A DNA stretch of 64,000 nt from Streptomyces sp. ISL-12 (GTDB lineage Bacteria; Actinomycetota; Actinomycetes; Streptomycetales; Streptomycetaceae): assembly GCF_018614415.1 (NCBI RefSeq), contig NZ_JAGGOO010000084.1, forward strand, positions 1 through 64,000, given 5' to 3'. The notes below the pieces were generated by a model. That model did not search any database. It was not told the DNA's origin and worked only from the letters and a program-made list of their open reading frames with translations. A program made the position numbers and the translations under genes. Below, in pieces: positions 51,852 to 60,840 of the stretch; the stretch's first letter is position 1; each line of letters begins with the position of its first letter.

Positions 51852-52757
51852 GTGGATCTGGCCTTGCTGCGGACGTTCGTGACGGTGCACCGGGCTGGTT
51901 CCTTCACCCGTGCCGCCGCCCTGCTCGGCCTCTCCCAGCCCGCCGTCACCTCCCAGATCCGCACGCTGGAGCGGCAACTGGGCCGGCCGCTCTTCCTGCG
52001 CCAGGCCCGCGGCGTGACCCCCACGACCATCGGCGACGAACTGGCGCACAAGGCCGCGCCCCACCTCGACGCCTTGGTCGAGATAGCCGAGACCGGCCTC
52101 GACGACGAGTCGTCCTTACGGACGCTGCATCTGGCCGGGCCCCCTGAGTTCACCGCCGAGCGGGCCCTGCCCGCGCTCACGGAGCTCACCGGCGAGGACA
52201 GCCAGGGTTTCGCCCTGCGCGCCTCCTTCGGCAACGCGGACGAGACGCTGGAGGGTCTGGCCGCCGGACATCACGATCTGGCCATCAGTACGGCCCGTCC
52301 GCGCGGCGCTCTGCTCACGGCGACTCCGCTCTGCGACGAGGAACACGTCCTGGTCGCCGCTCCTCGCTGGGCCAAGCAGATCGGTGCCGCACAGCGGGCC
52401 GGCGCCGGAACGTCCGCGTTGGAGCGCGTCCCCGTGGTCGAGGTGCACGAGTCGCTGCCCTTCGTGGCCCGCTATTGGGCCTCCGTCTTCGACGCGTGCC
52501 CGACCACCCCGGGGACGATCATCGTCCCCGACCTGCGGGCGGTGCTCGCCTGCTCCGTCGCGGGTGCCGGGCTGGCGGTACTGCCCCGTTACCTCGGCGC
52601 CGAGGCGCTGAAGCGCGGCGACCTGGTCTCCCTGCACGACCCGGCGGTGCCGCCGCTGCGGACGTACTTCCTGGCGGTGCGCACCGGCACGCTGGCGATG
52701 CCGCACATCGCACGGGCCCACGAGTGGCTGTTGCAGGCCGCTGCCGACTGGGACTGA
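51852..52757 (+). CDS. LysR-type regulator with a TTA (bldA) codon
   Basis: This 301-residue LysR-type regulator has an N-terminal winged helix (VDLALLRTFVTVHRAGSFTR, then AAALLGLSQPAVTSQIRTLE) and a C-terminal co-inducer-binding domain. Codon 89 (52116-52118) is TTA, which in Streptomyces needs the bldA tRNA and so limits translation until late growth. GTG 51852 gives the standard LysR N-terminus. The upstream in-frame ATG 51801 would add 17 Gly-rich residues. The regulated target is unknown. Divergent neighbours are absent, so it may regulate the gene ahead or a distant one. Confidence 0.9.
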   Translation: MDLALLRTFVTVHRAGSFTRAAALLGLSQPAVTSQIRTLERQLGRPLFLRQARGVTPTTIGDELAHKAAPHLDALVEIAETGLDDESSLRTLHLAGPPEFTAERALPALTELTGEDSQGFALRASFGNADETLEGLAAGHHDLAISTARPRGALLTATPLCDEEHVLVAAPRWAKQIGAAQRAGAGTSALERVPVVEVHESLPFVARYWASVFDACPTTPGTIIVPDLRAVLACSVAGAGLAVLPRYLGAEALKRGDLVSLHDPAVPPLRTYFLAVRTGTLAMPHIARAHEWLLQAAADWD

Positions 52758-52785
52758 GCATGCCCGTCCGGGGACGTTCCACGAT

Positions 52786-52799
52786 GTTTCACGTGGAAC
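52786..52799. other. Degenerate parS-like site
   Basis: GTTTCACGTGGAAC has one mismatch to parS (A to G in the second half). It lies in the gap before the Nudix gene. A perfect parS site is 625 bp further right. Confidence 0.55.
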
Positions 52800-52820
52800 C
52801 AGCCGGGCCACATTTCCCCC

Positions 52821-53303
52821 ATGACCGACCGACCCGTGGTCAAGCGCACCGCCCGTGCCGTGCTCCTGGACGGCGCCGACCTGATTCTGATCAAGCGCAC
52901 CAAGCCCGGTGTGGATCCCTACTGGGTGACCCCCGGCGGCGGAGTCGAGCCAGGAGACTCGACCGTCGTCGACGCGCTGCACCGCGAGGTGCACGAGGAA
53001 CTCGGTGCCAAGATCACCGACGTGGTGCCCTGTTTCGTGGACACGGTGGAACACATCGGCGAGGACGCCGGCGCGACGGGCGTGAAGGTGCAGCACTTCT
53101 TCGTCTGCCGTCTGGAGTCCATGGACCCGGCCCAGCGGCATGGCCCCGAAGTCGAGGAGCCGGCCGGCGAGTACGAGATCGTCCGGGTGCCGTTCACGCG
53201 GGTCGGTATCGCCTCGGTCCATCTCGTCCCGCTGTCACTGCGGCACTATCTGGACGGCAACATCGAGGGGGTACGTGCCCTGCACGCCCGTGACCTGGGC
53301 TGA
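52821..53303 (+). CDS. Nudix hydrolase
   Basis: This 160-residue enzyme has the complete Nudix box GGGVEPGDSTVVDALHREVHEELG (glycine, arginine and the REVHEE metal site) at residues ~39-62. The substrate class (nucleoside diphosphates, ADP-ribose, capped RNA and others) cannot be inferred. ATG 52821 is well placed about 20 bp after a parS-like sequence. It is followed by the intergenic parS site at 53411. Confidence 0.92.
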   Translation: MTDRPVVKRTARAVLLDGADLILIKRTKPGVDPYWVTPGGGVEPGDSTVVDALHREVHEELGAKITDVVPCFVDTVEHIGEDAGATGVKVQHFFVCRLESMDPAQRHGPEVEEPAGEYEIVRVPFTRVGIASVHLVPLSLRHYLDGNIEGVRALHARDLG

Positions 53304-53410
53304 GACCGGGGCGCTCAGGGTGCGGCGGATGAGGAGGGCGTCCGGGGACGCGTCTGCCCGTCTGTCTCCGATCCGTCAGCCTTCTGGGGCGACATTCCGC
53401 GTTCGCCGCT

Positions 53411-53424
53411 GTTTCACGTGAAAC
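53411..53424. other. parS site
   Basis: Exact GTTTCACGTGAAAC in the 160-bp gap between the Nudix and acetyltransferase genes, 40 bp before the latter's ATG. Confidence 0.88.
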
Positions 53425-53463
53425 ACCACCGCGGGACCACCAGCCGCACACGTCACCCATGAC

Positions 53464-54405
53464 ATGTCCAAAAGCCTGTACGTCTCCCCGGAAACAGGTG
53501 GACGGCAGGGGCCGCCGTCAGACAGCCTGGCCCGCGTGCCGACTCCTTCCCTCGCCGCTCTGCCGATCCGACGCCTGACCTTCCGCGACCTGGCCGCGTG
53601 CGCCGATCTGTCCCAGGACCGCGGCTGGCCCCGCGAAGAACACAAGTGGGGCCTGCTCCTCACGGCCGGGCAGGGCTACGGCATCGACGACCCCGATGGC
53701 GGACTGGTGGCGGCCTGCACCGTCACCGAGTACGGCCCTCCCGGGCGCCCGGCGCTCGCGGCCGTCGGCATGGTGCTGGTCGCCGCGCGGCACGCCCGCC
53801 GAGGAGTCGGACGCCGGCTCATGCGCCACGTCATGTCGACGATGGGCCCCACGCCACTGACCTTGCACGCGACCCCGAACGGCCGGCCGCTCTACGAAGA
53901 GCTGGGTTTCAAGGTCACCGGCAGCGCGGAAATGGTCCGCGGACACTTCTCGCCGGGCGGCGGCCCCGCGTCCCGGATCGCCACGCGGGCGGCCACGGCC
54001 GATGACCTGACCACGGTGGTGCGACTCGACGGGGAGGTCTTCGGGACGGATCGCACGCACATCCTCGCGCGACTGCCCGCCTTCGCCGACCGGTTCCGGG
54101 TCGCGGAGGAGAACGGCCGGCTCATCGGCTACGCCGCGGCCTGGCCCAACACGGACAGCCATGTGGTGGGCCCGCTCATCGCCCGTGACACGGAGACGGC
54201 CAAGGCTCTGCTCTCCTCCCTCGCCACACAGACCGACGGCCCACTGCGCACGGATATCGATGTACGGCACGAGGAACTGCTGGCCTGGGTCAAGGCCCGT
54301 GGCCTGTCGTCCGTCGCCCGCAACGCGGTGATGACCCATGGCATCACCGAGCTGCCGGGGGACTGGAGCCGCCGGTTCGCTCCGCTGACGGTGGCGGCCG
54401 GCTGA
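53464..54405 (+). CDS. GNAT-family acetyltransferase with second GNAT-like half
   Basis: This 313-residue protein has two halves. The N-terminal GNAT domain (residues ~35-150) shows the acetyl-CoA loop VAARHARRGVGRRLM and FYEELGF-like PLYEELGFKV. The C-terminal half (ATRAATADDLTTVVRLDGEV, then LIGYAAAWPNTDSHVVGPLI) is a second, degenerate GNAT-like domain. The target (protein, drug or small molecule) is unknown. ATG 53464 is the first good start. It follows the parS site closely. Confidence 0.87.
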   Translation: MSKSLYVSPETGGRQGPPSDSLARVPTPSLAALPIRRLTFRDLAACADLSQDRGWPREEHKWGLLLTAGQGYGIDDPDGGLVAACTVTEYGPPGRPALAAVGMVLVAARHARRGVGRRLMRHVMSTMGPTPLTLHATPNGRPLYEELGFKVTGSAEMVRGHFSPGGGPASRIATRAATADDLTTVVRLDGEVFGTDRTHILARLPAFADRFRVAEENGRLIGYAAAWPNTDSHVVGPLIARDTETAKALLSSLATQTDGPLRTDIDVRHEELLAWVKARGLSSVARNAVMTHGITELPGDWSRRFAPLTVAAG

Positions 54406-54496
54406 CCCGGTCCGCCCCCCGGCGAACGGCCCGTGCCGCCGGACCGTGAGACCGTGCGGCCCGGTCCGCCGGTCCGCCGGTCCGTCCGTCGGTACC

Positions 54497-54919
54497 TCAG
54501 GCCAGGGACTCCACGGCGGTCGAGGCGAAGGCGTGGTCCTGTTCCGGAGCCCCGCCACCGACACCGATGGCGCCGATCAGCCGGCCGTCGCGGTGGACCG
54601 GCACGCCGCCCGCGATGAACAGCAGCGGCCGGTCCAGCGCGGTGGGCAGCGTGTGGAAGACGCCACCGGGCTGGACCGCCTCGACCAGGTCAGCGGTCGG
54701 GCTGTCCAGCTGAAGCGCCGTGTACGCCTTGCGGGTACTCGTCTCCCCGGAGATCAGCACGGCCCGGTCGTCGCGCCGGAAGGCGATCAGGTGACCACCC
54801 GCGTCGAGGACGGTGACGCTGACCCGGACTCCGGCGTCCTCGGCGGCGCGGTACGCGACGGTGACGAGGGCTTCGGCGTCCTGGGTGGTCAGCGGGGCGG
54901 GGGCTGTGGTGGTGCTCAT
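54497..54919 (-). CDS. Haem-degrading/haem-binding (GlcG/HbpS-type) protein
   Basis: This 140-residue protein is of the GlcG/HbpS family (VTVLDAGGHLIAFRRDDRAV, AYTALQLDSPTADL, GGVPVHRDGRLIGAIGVGGG). The Streptomyces HbpS binds haem and modulates the SenSR two-component system. No SenSR-like genes are nearby, so this is probably another member, and no signal peptide is present, so it is cytosolic. ATG 54919 has GGGAG ahead. Longer in-frame starts lack support. It may share a transcript with the MFS gene upstream on the same strand. Confidence 0.87.
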   Translation of the reverse strand: MSTTTAPAPLTTQDAEALVTVAYRAAEDAGVRVSVTVLDAGGHLIAFRRDDRAVLISGETSTRKAYTALQLDSPTADLVEAVQPGGVFHTLPTALDRPLLFIAGGVPVHRDGRLIGAIGVGGGAPEQDHAFASTAVESLA

Positions 54920-55070
54920 CGGGGGTTCTCCCTTTTCTGCGGGGGGTTTCTGCGGGGGTATCCGGGGTGCTGTGGGGCCCGCTGTGTGTGGTTGTGGGGC
55001 CCGCTGCGTCCGGGTTCCGCGACCGCCTCGGTCAGGAGGCCGCGGCAGGGGGATCGGTGGACGGGGTTGT

Positions 55071-56276
55071 TCAGTGAACGGCGGTCCGCTGCCCGGTCGG
55101 CAGGGAGCCCGTGACGACCGTGCTGCGCGCACCGTCGCGCCGCTCGAGGGCGGCCGAGAGGAAGGCGAGGACCAAGGCCGCCGCGGCCAGGACGGCACCC
55201 ACCCAGTTCGGGGCGGTGTAGCCCAGTCCGGCGGCGATGACGAGACCCCCGAGCCAGGCGGACAGCGCGTTGCCCAGGTTGAAGGCACCGATGTTCACGG
55301 CGGAGGCCAGGGTCGGGGCTCCGTGGGCCTGGTCGAGGACACGCTTCTGCAGCGGCGGAACGGTCGCGAAACCGAGGGCGCCGATCAGCACGATGGTCAC
55401 GGCCGCCGTGATCTCGTTGTGCGCGGTGAGCGTGAACAGCGCCAGCACCACGGCCAAGGCGCTCAGGGAGACGTACAGCAGGGGCATCGTGGCCCGGTCG
55501 GCCAGCCGGCCGCCGACCAGGTTGCCACCGACCATGCCGAGTCCGAAGAGCACCAGCAGCCAGGTGACCGAGGCGTCGGCGAACCCCGCGACGTGGGTCA
55601 TCATCGGCGCGATGTAGGTGATGGCCGCGAAGACCCCGCCGAATCCGAGGACGGTCATCGCCATCGCGAGCAGGACCTGGACGTTCCGGAAGGCGGCCAG
55701 CTCATGCCGGAGCCGCACTCCCTCGGGCTTCGGCAGGTCGGGGACCAGTTTCGCGATGCCGGCCAGGCCGACGACGCCGAGTGCGGCGACGAGGCCGAAG
55801 GTGACCCGCCAGCCGACGGACTGACCGACGAGGGTGCCCAGCGGGACACCGACCACGTTGGCGACGGTCAGCCCGGTGAACATCATGGCGATGGCTCCGG
55901 CCTTCTTGTCGGGAGCCACCAGATCGGCGGCGACGACCGAGCCGATCCCGAAGAAGGCGCCATGGGCGAGCGAGGCCACCACCCGGCCGGTCACCATGAC
56001 CCAGAAGGAGGGGGCGAGAGCGGAAAGCAGGTTGCCGACGACGAACAGCCCCATCAGCAGCATCAGCATCCGCTTGCGGGGGATCCTGGTGCCGAGGACG
56101 GTCATCAGCGGAGCGCCGAACATGACGCCGAGGGCGTAGCCGGTCACCAGGAAACCGGCGGTGGGAATGGAGACCCCGTAGTCACCGGCGACCTCGGGCA
56201 GCAGCCCCATGATCACGAACTCGGTCGTTCCGATCCCGAAGGCCCCGATCGCCAGGGCGAGGAGCGCGAGAGGCAT
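55071..56276 (-). CDS. MFS transporter (DHA-type efflux)
   Basis: This 401-residue twelve-segment major facilitator protein starts LALLALAIGAFGIGTTEFVI, the characteristic segment of the AraJ/PucC-like drug:H+ antiporters, followed by GTRIPRKRMLML. It is transcribed divergently from a MarR-type gene 139 bp away, the usual layout of a self-regulated efflux pump. ATG 56276 has AAAGGTG upstream. Substrate is unknown. The haem-binding-type gene lies downstream on the same strand, 151 bp away. Confidence 0.92.
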   Translation of the reverse strand: MPLALLALAIGAFGIGTTEFVIMGLLPEVAGDYGVSIPTAGFLVTGYALGVMFGAPLMTVLGTRIPRKRMLMLLMGLFVVGNLLSALAPSFWVMVTGRVVASLAHGAFFGIGSVVAADLVAPDKKAGAIAMMFTGLTVANVVGVPLGTLVGQSVGWRVTFGLVAALGVVGLAGIAKLVPDLPKPEGVRLRHELAAFRNVQVLLAMAMTVLGFGGVFAAITYIAPMMTHVAGFADASVTWLLVLFGLGMVGGNLVGGRLADRATMPLLYVSLSALAVVLALFTLTAHNEITAAVTIVLIGALGFATVPPLQKRVLDQAHGAPTLASAVNIGAFNLGNALSAWLGGLVIAAGLGYTAPNWVGAVLAAAALVLAFLSAALERRDGARSTVVTGSLPTGQRTAVH

Positions 56277-56415
56277 GAGCGGGTACACCTTTCCAGAGAT
56301 TGCAGGAGCGCTTGAACCGCGCCCACAATAGTTGCATACGCTGGCTAACGGCAAACGCCATCTATTGCATTCCTGGCTTACCCTTGTCTCAGCCGCTCCG
56401 GGACGGAGGAACGCC
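56277..56415. promoter_or_regulatory. Divergent MFS/MarR control region
   Basis: The 139-bp gap is clearly AT-richer than surroundings, with ATAGTTGCATACG and ATCTATTGCATTCC as repeated TTGCAT elements, and TGGCTAACGGCAAACGCCA between them (TGGC/GCCA ends). It should hold both promoters and the MarR operator. Exact operator bounds cannot be fixed. Confidence 0.55.
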
Positions 56416-56880
56416 ATGACAGCGACAGACCCCGCACTCACCGCCCTCGCCCAGGGATGGTGCGCCCTCTCCCTGCTCCACGGGAGGATCGAGACCCACA
56501 TCGAGCGCGCCCTGCAGGCCGGTCACGGCCTCAGCGTGCGCGAGTACTCCCTGCTCGACGTACTCAGCCGCCAGCACGAAGGTGACGGAGGGCATCTGCA
56601 GATGAAGCAGGTCGCCGACGCGGTGGTGCTCAGTCAGAGCGCCACCACCCGCCTGGTGACCCGTCTTGAGGACCGCGGCCTGCTGGAGCGCTACCTCTGC
56701 CCCACCGACCGTCGCGGCATCTACACCAATGTCACCGAGGACGGTCTGAAGCTGCTGGAGGAAGCCCGGCCCACCAACGACACCGCGCTGCGTGAAGCCC
56801 TCGACGAAGCCTCGCGGAACCCCGACATCGCCCCGCTGGTCCGGGCCATCGAGACCCTGAAGGCACCGGTCCCCGCCTGA
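56416..56880 (+). CDS. MarR-family transcriptional regulator
   Basis: This 154-residue winged-helix regulator has the recognition helix in LQMKQVADAVVLSQSATTRL and the wing in DRRGIYTNVTEDG. The length and helical ends fit a dimeric MarR protein. It probably represses the divergent MFS efflux gene until an effector binds. ATG 56416 follows GGAGGA. The effector is unknown. Confidence 0.92.
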   Translation: MTATDPALTALAQGWCALSLLHGRIETHIERALQAGHGLSVREYSLLDVLSRQHEGDGGHLQMKQVADAVVLSQSATTRLVTRLEDRGLLERYLCPTDRRGIYTNVTEDGLKLLEEARPTNDTALREALDEASRNPDIAPLVRAIETLKAPVPA

Positions 56881-56932
56881 GCCCGTTCGGAACCGCGGTC
56901 CATGCCGCCGCCCCCTGCGTAGGGTGCGGGAC

Positions 56933-57385
56933 ATGGGAGATCTTGAAATAAGGCCGACCGTCGAGGACGACATCGCCGCGATCGTCGCCATGCTGGCCGA
57001 CGACCCGCTGGGCGCTCAGCGCGAGTCGCCCGGCGATCTGCGTCCGTACCTGGCTGCTTTCGAGCGGCTCAGCACCGACCCGAACCAGCGACTGATCACC
57101 GCTGTCCGCGCGGGACGAGTCGTGGGCACGCTCCAGCTGACCGTCATCCCCGGCCTGTCCCGGCGCGGCGCGACCCGGTCGGTGATCGAGGCCGTACGTG
57201 TCCACGCCGACGACCGCGGCAGCGGCCTGGGGACACAGCTCATCCAGTGGGCGATCGATGAGTCACGTCGCCTCGGATGTGCCCTGGTGCAGCTGACCTC
57301 CGACGCCAGCCGCACCGACGCGCACCGCTTCTATGAGCGGCTGGGCTTCTCGGCGTCCCATGTGGGCTTCAAGCTCCAGCTCTGA
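56933..57385 (+). CDS. GNAT-family acetyltransferase
   Basis: This 150-residue GNAT protein has motif A RVHADDRGSGLGTQLIQWAI (acetyl-CoA binding) and the C-terminal SRTDAHRFYERLGFSASHVG. It resembles small-molecule N-acetyltransferases of the YitH type, but the substrate is unknown. ATG 56933 lies 52 bp after the MarR stop, so co-transcription is possible. A 32-bp palindrome containing parS lies between it and the convergent hydrolase gene. Confidence 0.88.
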   Translation: MGDLEIRPTVEDDIAAIVAMLADDPLGAQRESPGDLRPYLAAFERLSTDPNQRLITAVRAGRVVGTLQLTVIPGLSRRGATRSVIEAVRVHADDRGSGLGTQLIQWAIDESRRLGCALVQLTSDASRTDAHRFYERLGFSASHVGFKLQL

Positions 57386-57408
57386 CAAGACGGAGCACGG
57401 TCGACCGG

Positions 57409-57440
57409 GAGTGCTCCGTTTCACGTGAAACGGAGCACTC
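57409..57440. other. parS inside a 32-bp perfect palindrome
   Basis: The exact parS GTTTCACGTGAAAC is at 57418-57431. Its flanks (GAGTGCTCC left, GGAGCACTC right) extend the symmetry to a perfect 32-bp inverted repeat (57409-57440). It sits in the 62-bp gap between two convergent stop codons, where a terminator is expected. The RNA would form a 16-bp hairpin with no loop. Confidence 0.88.
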
Positions 57441-57447
57441 CCGCCAC

Positions 57448-58833
57448 TCAGCCGATCCCCCGCCACCCCTCCGGGTCCACCCCGCCTGGCACGGGAGCGT
57501 CCTCGTCGTACGGCTGCCGCGTGAAGACGAACGAACCGAGGTCGAGATGGCTCACGGTTCCGTCCGGGCGCCGCACGGCCCGCAGCAGCTCACCGGCGTA
57601 GTAGCCCTCCAGGCCGCGCCAGGTACCGTCGCCGTTGGACCGGAACCGCGAGCGCCGGCCACCACCCGCCAACGGCTCCAGGGAGACACCCTCGTCGGCG
57701 GTGAGACGCAGGACGAAGGCGTTCGTCCCCCAGTACCACGGCCCCGCCAGCTCCAGTACGGACGCGTCGGCCTGCGGCAACGGCCGCCAGGGCTCGGGAA
57801 TCCGCGGCTCGGCCTCCGCGACGATGCGGACCAGGTCGGCCCCCACCACGGACAGCTGCGGACCCGAGGTGCAGTTGGCCAGGACCACCGCCGCGACGTC
57901 GTCCTCGACACCGATGGTGAGGTTGGCCAGGAAACCCGGCAGCGAGCCGGAGTGCCCCACCAGCATCCGTCCGTCCCCGTGCATGATCTGCAGACCGAGG
58001 CCGTACGTCATACCGTCCGCGACATCCGCCGCCTCGGCGGGTGCCGCCGGCGCCCGCATCTCCCGCACGCTCTCCGCGCTCAGCACCTTGTCGTCCCCGT
58101 ACGTCAGGAACGCGGCGAACCGTGCCAGGTCCCCGGCCGTCGACCAGAGCTGACCGGCCGGCGCCATCCGCCCCAGGTCCTCCACGGGCTCGGCCAGCAT
58201 CACGTCCGCCCACGGATGCACCGCCCAGCCGCCCGCGTGCGGCGCACGGGGACCCGGGCTCGTACGCGTCAGCCCCAGCGGTTCGAGGACCTCCCGACGC
58301 AGTACGTCCTCCCAGGGCGCTCCGCGCACCTCCTCGACCAACGCGCCGAGCAGGGTGTAGCCCGGGTTCGAGTAGTGGTGCCGGCGGCCCACCGGGTGCA
58401 GGAACGGCTGTTCGCCCAGCACATCGGCGAGTTCGGGACGGAGGGAACCGGGGGTCCGCTCCCACCAGGGCGCCGGCGACTCGGCCGCCAGGCCCCCGGT
58501 GTGGGCGAGCAGCCCGGCGATCGTGGCCTCCCCCGCCCCGGTGCCCGGCAGGTGCTTCTCCAGCGGGTCCCCCAGGTCGAGCAGGCCCTCGTCACGCAGG
58601 CGCAGGACGAGAACGGCCGTGAAGGTCTTGGTGATGGATCCGATCCGGTACTGCACGTCCGCGTCCGGGGCGTGCCCGTCGACCGATGTCCGCGCACCGT
58701 GCCAGACGGTCCGCCCGCCGCGGACGACCGCAGCGGTCAGAGACGGTGCCCGGCCCGCGGACTGGGCCACGGCGATCCGATGCAGCAGCGCACGGCGGGT
58801 GGCGGGAAGCAGGTCTTCCTCAGGTGACGTCAT
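57448..58833 (-). CDS. Beta-lactamase/esterase-fold serine hydrolase
   Basis: This 461-residue class C beta-lactamase-like protein has the SxxK motif SITK (IGSITKTFTAVLVL), the YSN motif (HYSNPGY) and HSGSLPG for the third motif. Such cytoplasmic members act as esterases, D-aminopeptidases or transpeptidase-like hydrolases; no signal peptide is seen, so antibiotic resistance is unlikely. The C-terminal ~110 residues are an extra beta-rich domain. ATG 58833 has good context. It is convergent with the GNAT gene and followed by the parS palindrome. Confidence 0.88.
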   Translation of the reverse strand: MTSPEEDLLPATRRALLHRIAVAQSAGRAPSLTAAVVRGGRTVWHGARTSVDGHAPDADVQYRIGSITKTFTAVLVLRLRDEGLLDLGDPLEKHLPGTGAGEATIAGLLAHTGGLAAESPAPWWERTPGSLRPELADVLGEQPFLHPVGRRHHYSNPGYTLLGALVEEVRGAPWEDVLRREVLEPLGLTRTSPGPRAPHAGGWAVHPWADVMLAEPVEDLGRMAPAGQLWSTAGDLARFAAFLTYGDDKVLSAESVREMRAPAAPAEAADVADGMTYGLGLQIMHGDGRMLVGHSGSLPGFLANLTIGVEDDVAAVVLANCTSGPQLSVVGADLVRIVAEAEPRIPEPWRPLPQADASVLELAGPWYWGTNAFVLRLTADEGVSLEPLAGGGRRSRFRSNGDGTWRGLEGYYAGELLRAVRRPDGTVSHLDLGSFVFTRQPYDEDAPVPGGVDPEGWRGIG

Positions 58834-58908
58834 GGCCCCAGTCCACCCGCCCGGACTCCCCGAGTCGAGCTCATTTCGGAGGGGTCGAGGTGACCCCGCG
58901 GGCCTGGA

Positions 58909-60387
58909 TCAGGTCTGCGCCATGTCCACGAAGCGCGAGTAGTGCCCCTGGAAGGCGACCGTGATCGTCGCGGTCGGACCGTTTCGGTGCTTGGCCACGA
59001 TCAGGTCGGCCTCGCCCGCGCGCGGCGACTCCTTCTCGTAGGCGTCCTCGCGGTGCAGCAGGATGACCATGTCCGCGTCCTGCTCGATGGAACCGGACTC
59101 TCGCAGGTCGGAGACCATCGGCTTCTTGTCCGTGCGCTGCTCGGGACCTCGGTTGAGCTGGGAGAGCGCGATGACCGGGATCTCCAGCTCCTTGGCCAGC
59201 AGCTTGAGGTTACGGGACATGTCCGAGACCTCCTGCTGCCGGCTCTCGGCGCGCTTGGACCCGCCGGACTGCATCAGCTGGAGGTAGTCGATGACGACCA
59301 GCCTCAGGTCGTTGCGCTGCTTGAGGCGGCGGCACTTGGCGCGGATCTCCATCATCGACAGGTTCGGGGAGTCGTCGATGTAGAGCGGAGCCGCCGAGAC
59401 GTCCGGCATCCGGCGGGCCAGCCGCGTCCAGTCGTCGTCGGTCATCGTGCCCGACCGCATGTGGTGCAGGGCGACGCGGGCCTCGGCGGACAGCAGGCGC
59501 ATCGCGATCTCGTTGCGCCCCATCTCCAGGGAGAAGACGACACTGGGGAGGTTGTGCTTGATCGACGCGGCCCGCGCGAAGTCCAGCGCCAGCGTCGACT
59601 TACCCATGGCGGGACGCGCCGCGATGACGATCATCTGCCCGGGATGCAGTCCGTTGGTCAGCGAGTCGAAGTCGGTGAAACCGGTCGGCACCCCGGTCAT
59701 CTCGCCGCTGCGCGAGCCGATCGCCTCGATCTCGTCGAGCGCGCCCTCCATGATGTCGCCGAGCGGCAGGTAGTCCTCGCTGGTCCGCTGTTCGGTGACC
59801 GCGTAGATCTCCGCCTGCGCCCGGTTGACGATCTCGTCGACGTCGTCGTCGGCCGCGTATCCCATCTGCGTGATCCGCGTGCCCGCCTCGACCAGGCGGC
59901 GCAGGACGGCCCGCTCGTGGACGATCTCGGCGTAGTGCGGGGCGTTGGCCGCCGTGGGTACGGTCTGGACGAGGGTGTGCAGGTACGACGCCCCGCCGAC
60001 CTTGTTGATCTCGCCCCGCTTGGTCAGCTCGGCGGAGATCGTGATCGGGTCGGCGGGCTCGCCCTTGGCATAGACGTCGAGGATCGCCTGGTAGATCGTC
60101 TCGTGGGCCGGCTTGTAGAAGTCGTGGCCCTTGAGGATCTCCACCACATCGGCGATGGCGTCCTTGGACAGCAGCATGCCGCCGAGCACCGACTGCTCGG
60201 CGTCCAGATCCTGCGGGGGGACCCGCTCGAACGCCGGGCCCGCGCCGTCCCAGACACCGCTCTCCCGGCCGCGCTCGTGCTGGTCGTCACGGCCACGCAC
60301 CCCGTCACCGCGGCGGCGGGAGGCGGGCAGACGATCGCTTGGGCCGCTGTCGGCCCACGGCTCGTCCAAGGGCTCGGAAATGCTCAC
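58909..60387 (-). CDS. dnaB: Replicative DNA helicase
   Basis: This 492-residue hexameric helicase unwinds DNA at the fork. A ~55-residue charged extension precedes the DnaB N-terminal domain (VPPQDLDAEQSVLGGMLL), and the RecA-like motor shows Walker A ARPAMGKST, VVIDYLQLMQ and the arginine-finger region HRNGPTATITVAF. No intein is present. GTG 60387 is fixed by AGGAGG seven nt upstream. It is transcribed from the 453-bp region that carries DnaA-box-like sequences. Confidence 0.97.
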   Translation of the reverse strand: MSISEPLDEPWADSGPSDRLPASRRRGDGVRGRDDQHERGRESGVWDGAGPAFERVPPQDLDAEQSVLGGMLLSKDAIADVVEILKGHDFYKPAHETIYQAILDVYAKGEPADPITISAELTKRGEINKVGGASYLHTLVQTVPTAANAPHYAEIVHERAVLRRLVEAGTRITQMGYAADDDVDEIVNRAQAEIYAVTEQRTSEDYLPLGDIMEGALDEIEAIGSRSGEMTGVPTGFTDFDSLTNGLHPGQMIVIAARPAMGKSTLALDFARAASIKHNLPSVVFSLEMGRNEIAMRLLSAEARVALHHMRSGTMTDDDWTRLARRMPDVSAAPLYIDDSPNLSMMEIRAKCRRLKQRNDLRLVVIDYLQLMQSGGSKRAESRQQEVSDMSRNLKLLAKELEIPVIALSQLNRGPEQRTDKKPMVSDLRESGSIEQDADMVILLHREDAYEKESPRAGEADLIVAKHRNGPTATITVAFQGHYSRFVDMAQT

Positions 60388-60840
60388 CGAGCCACCTCCT
60401 CCCGTCCGCGGTGCGGACCTCGCCGTGCCCCTCTGTTCTACGGCACGGCACTGACGAATAAGAGGCCCAACTCCGGTTCCGGCGCGGCGGATTTATACCG
60501 TTTCGCGAACCGATGGACGGAGCGGGCGCCGGACCACCGTAGGCCCGTCGGCACCGTCAGCCAATCTGGTTATCCACAGGCCATGTGGACGACGGCCCAG
60601 ATGCTGTGGAGAACTCCGCGAAACCTGTGCACGACCCGGTGGACAGCCCTGTGAACAAGCCCTCGCCATCCCCCACATGACGGCCGTGACCAGCGCTTTT
60701 ACCATCCACCGGCTGTGCAGAAGAAAAACTTGCCCGGTCGGATCAAGATCGATGTGGACCGTACACGGATATACACACACTGAGACATAAAGTAAGGGTC
60801 ACAATAGCTTTGCATCTCTTACCTGTGGAAGATTAGATTG
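60388..60840. other. 453-bp region upstream of dnaB with DnaA-box-like sequences
   Basis: No gene is seen. TTATCCACA is at 60570-60578. Inverted TGTGGAGAA (60605-60613) and TGTGAACAA (60650-60658) are one-mismatch relatives. AT-rich DNA at 60715-60840 should hold the MATE promoter (ATACACACACTGAGACATAA). Divergent promoters for dnaB and the MATE gene must both lie here. Confidence 0.6.
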
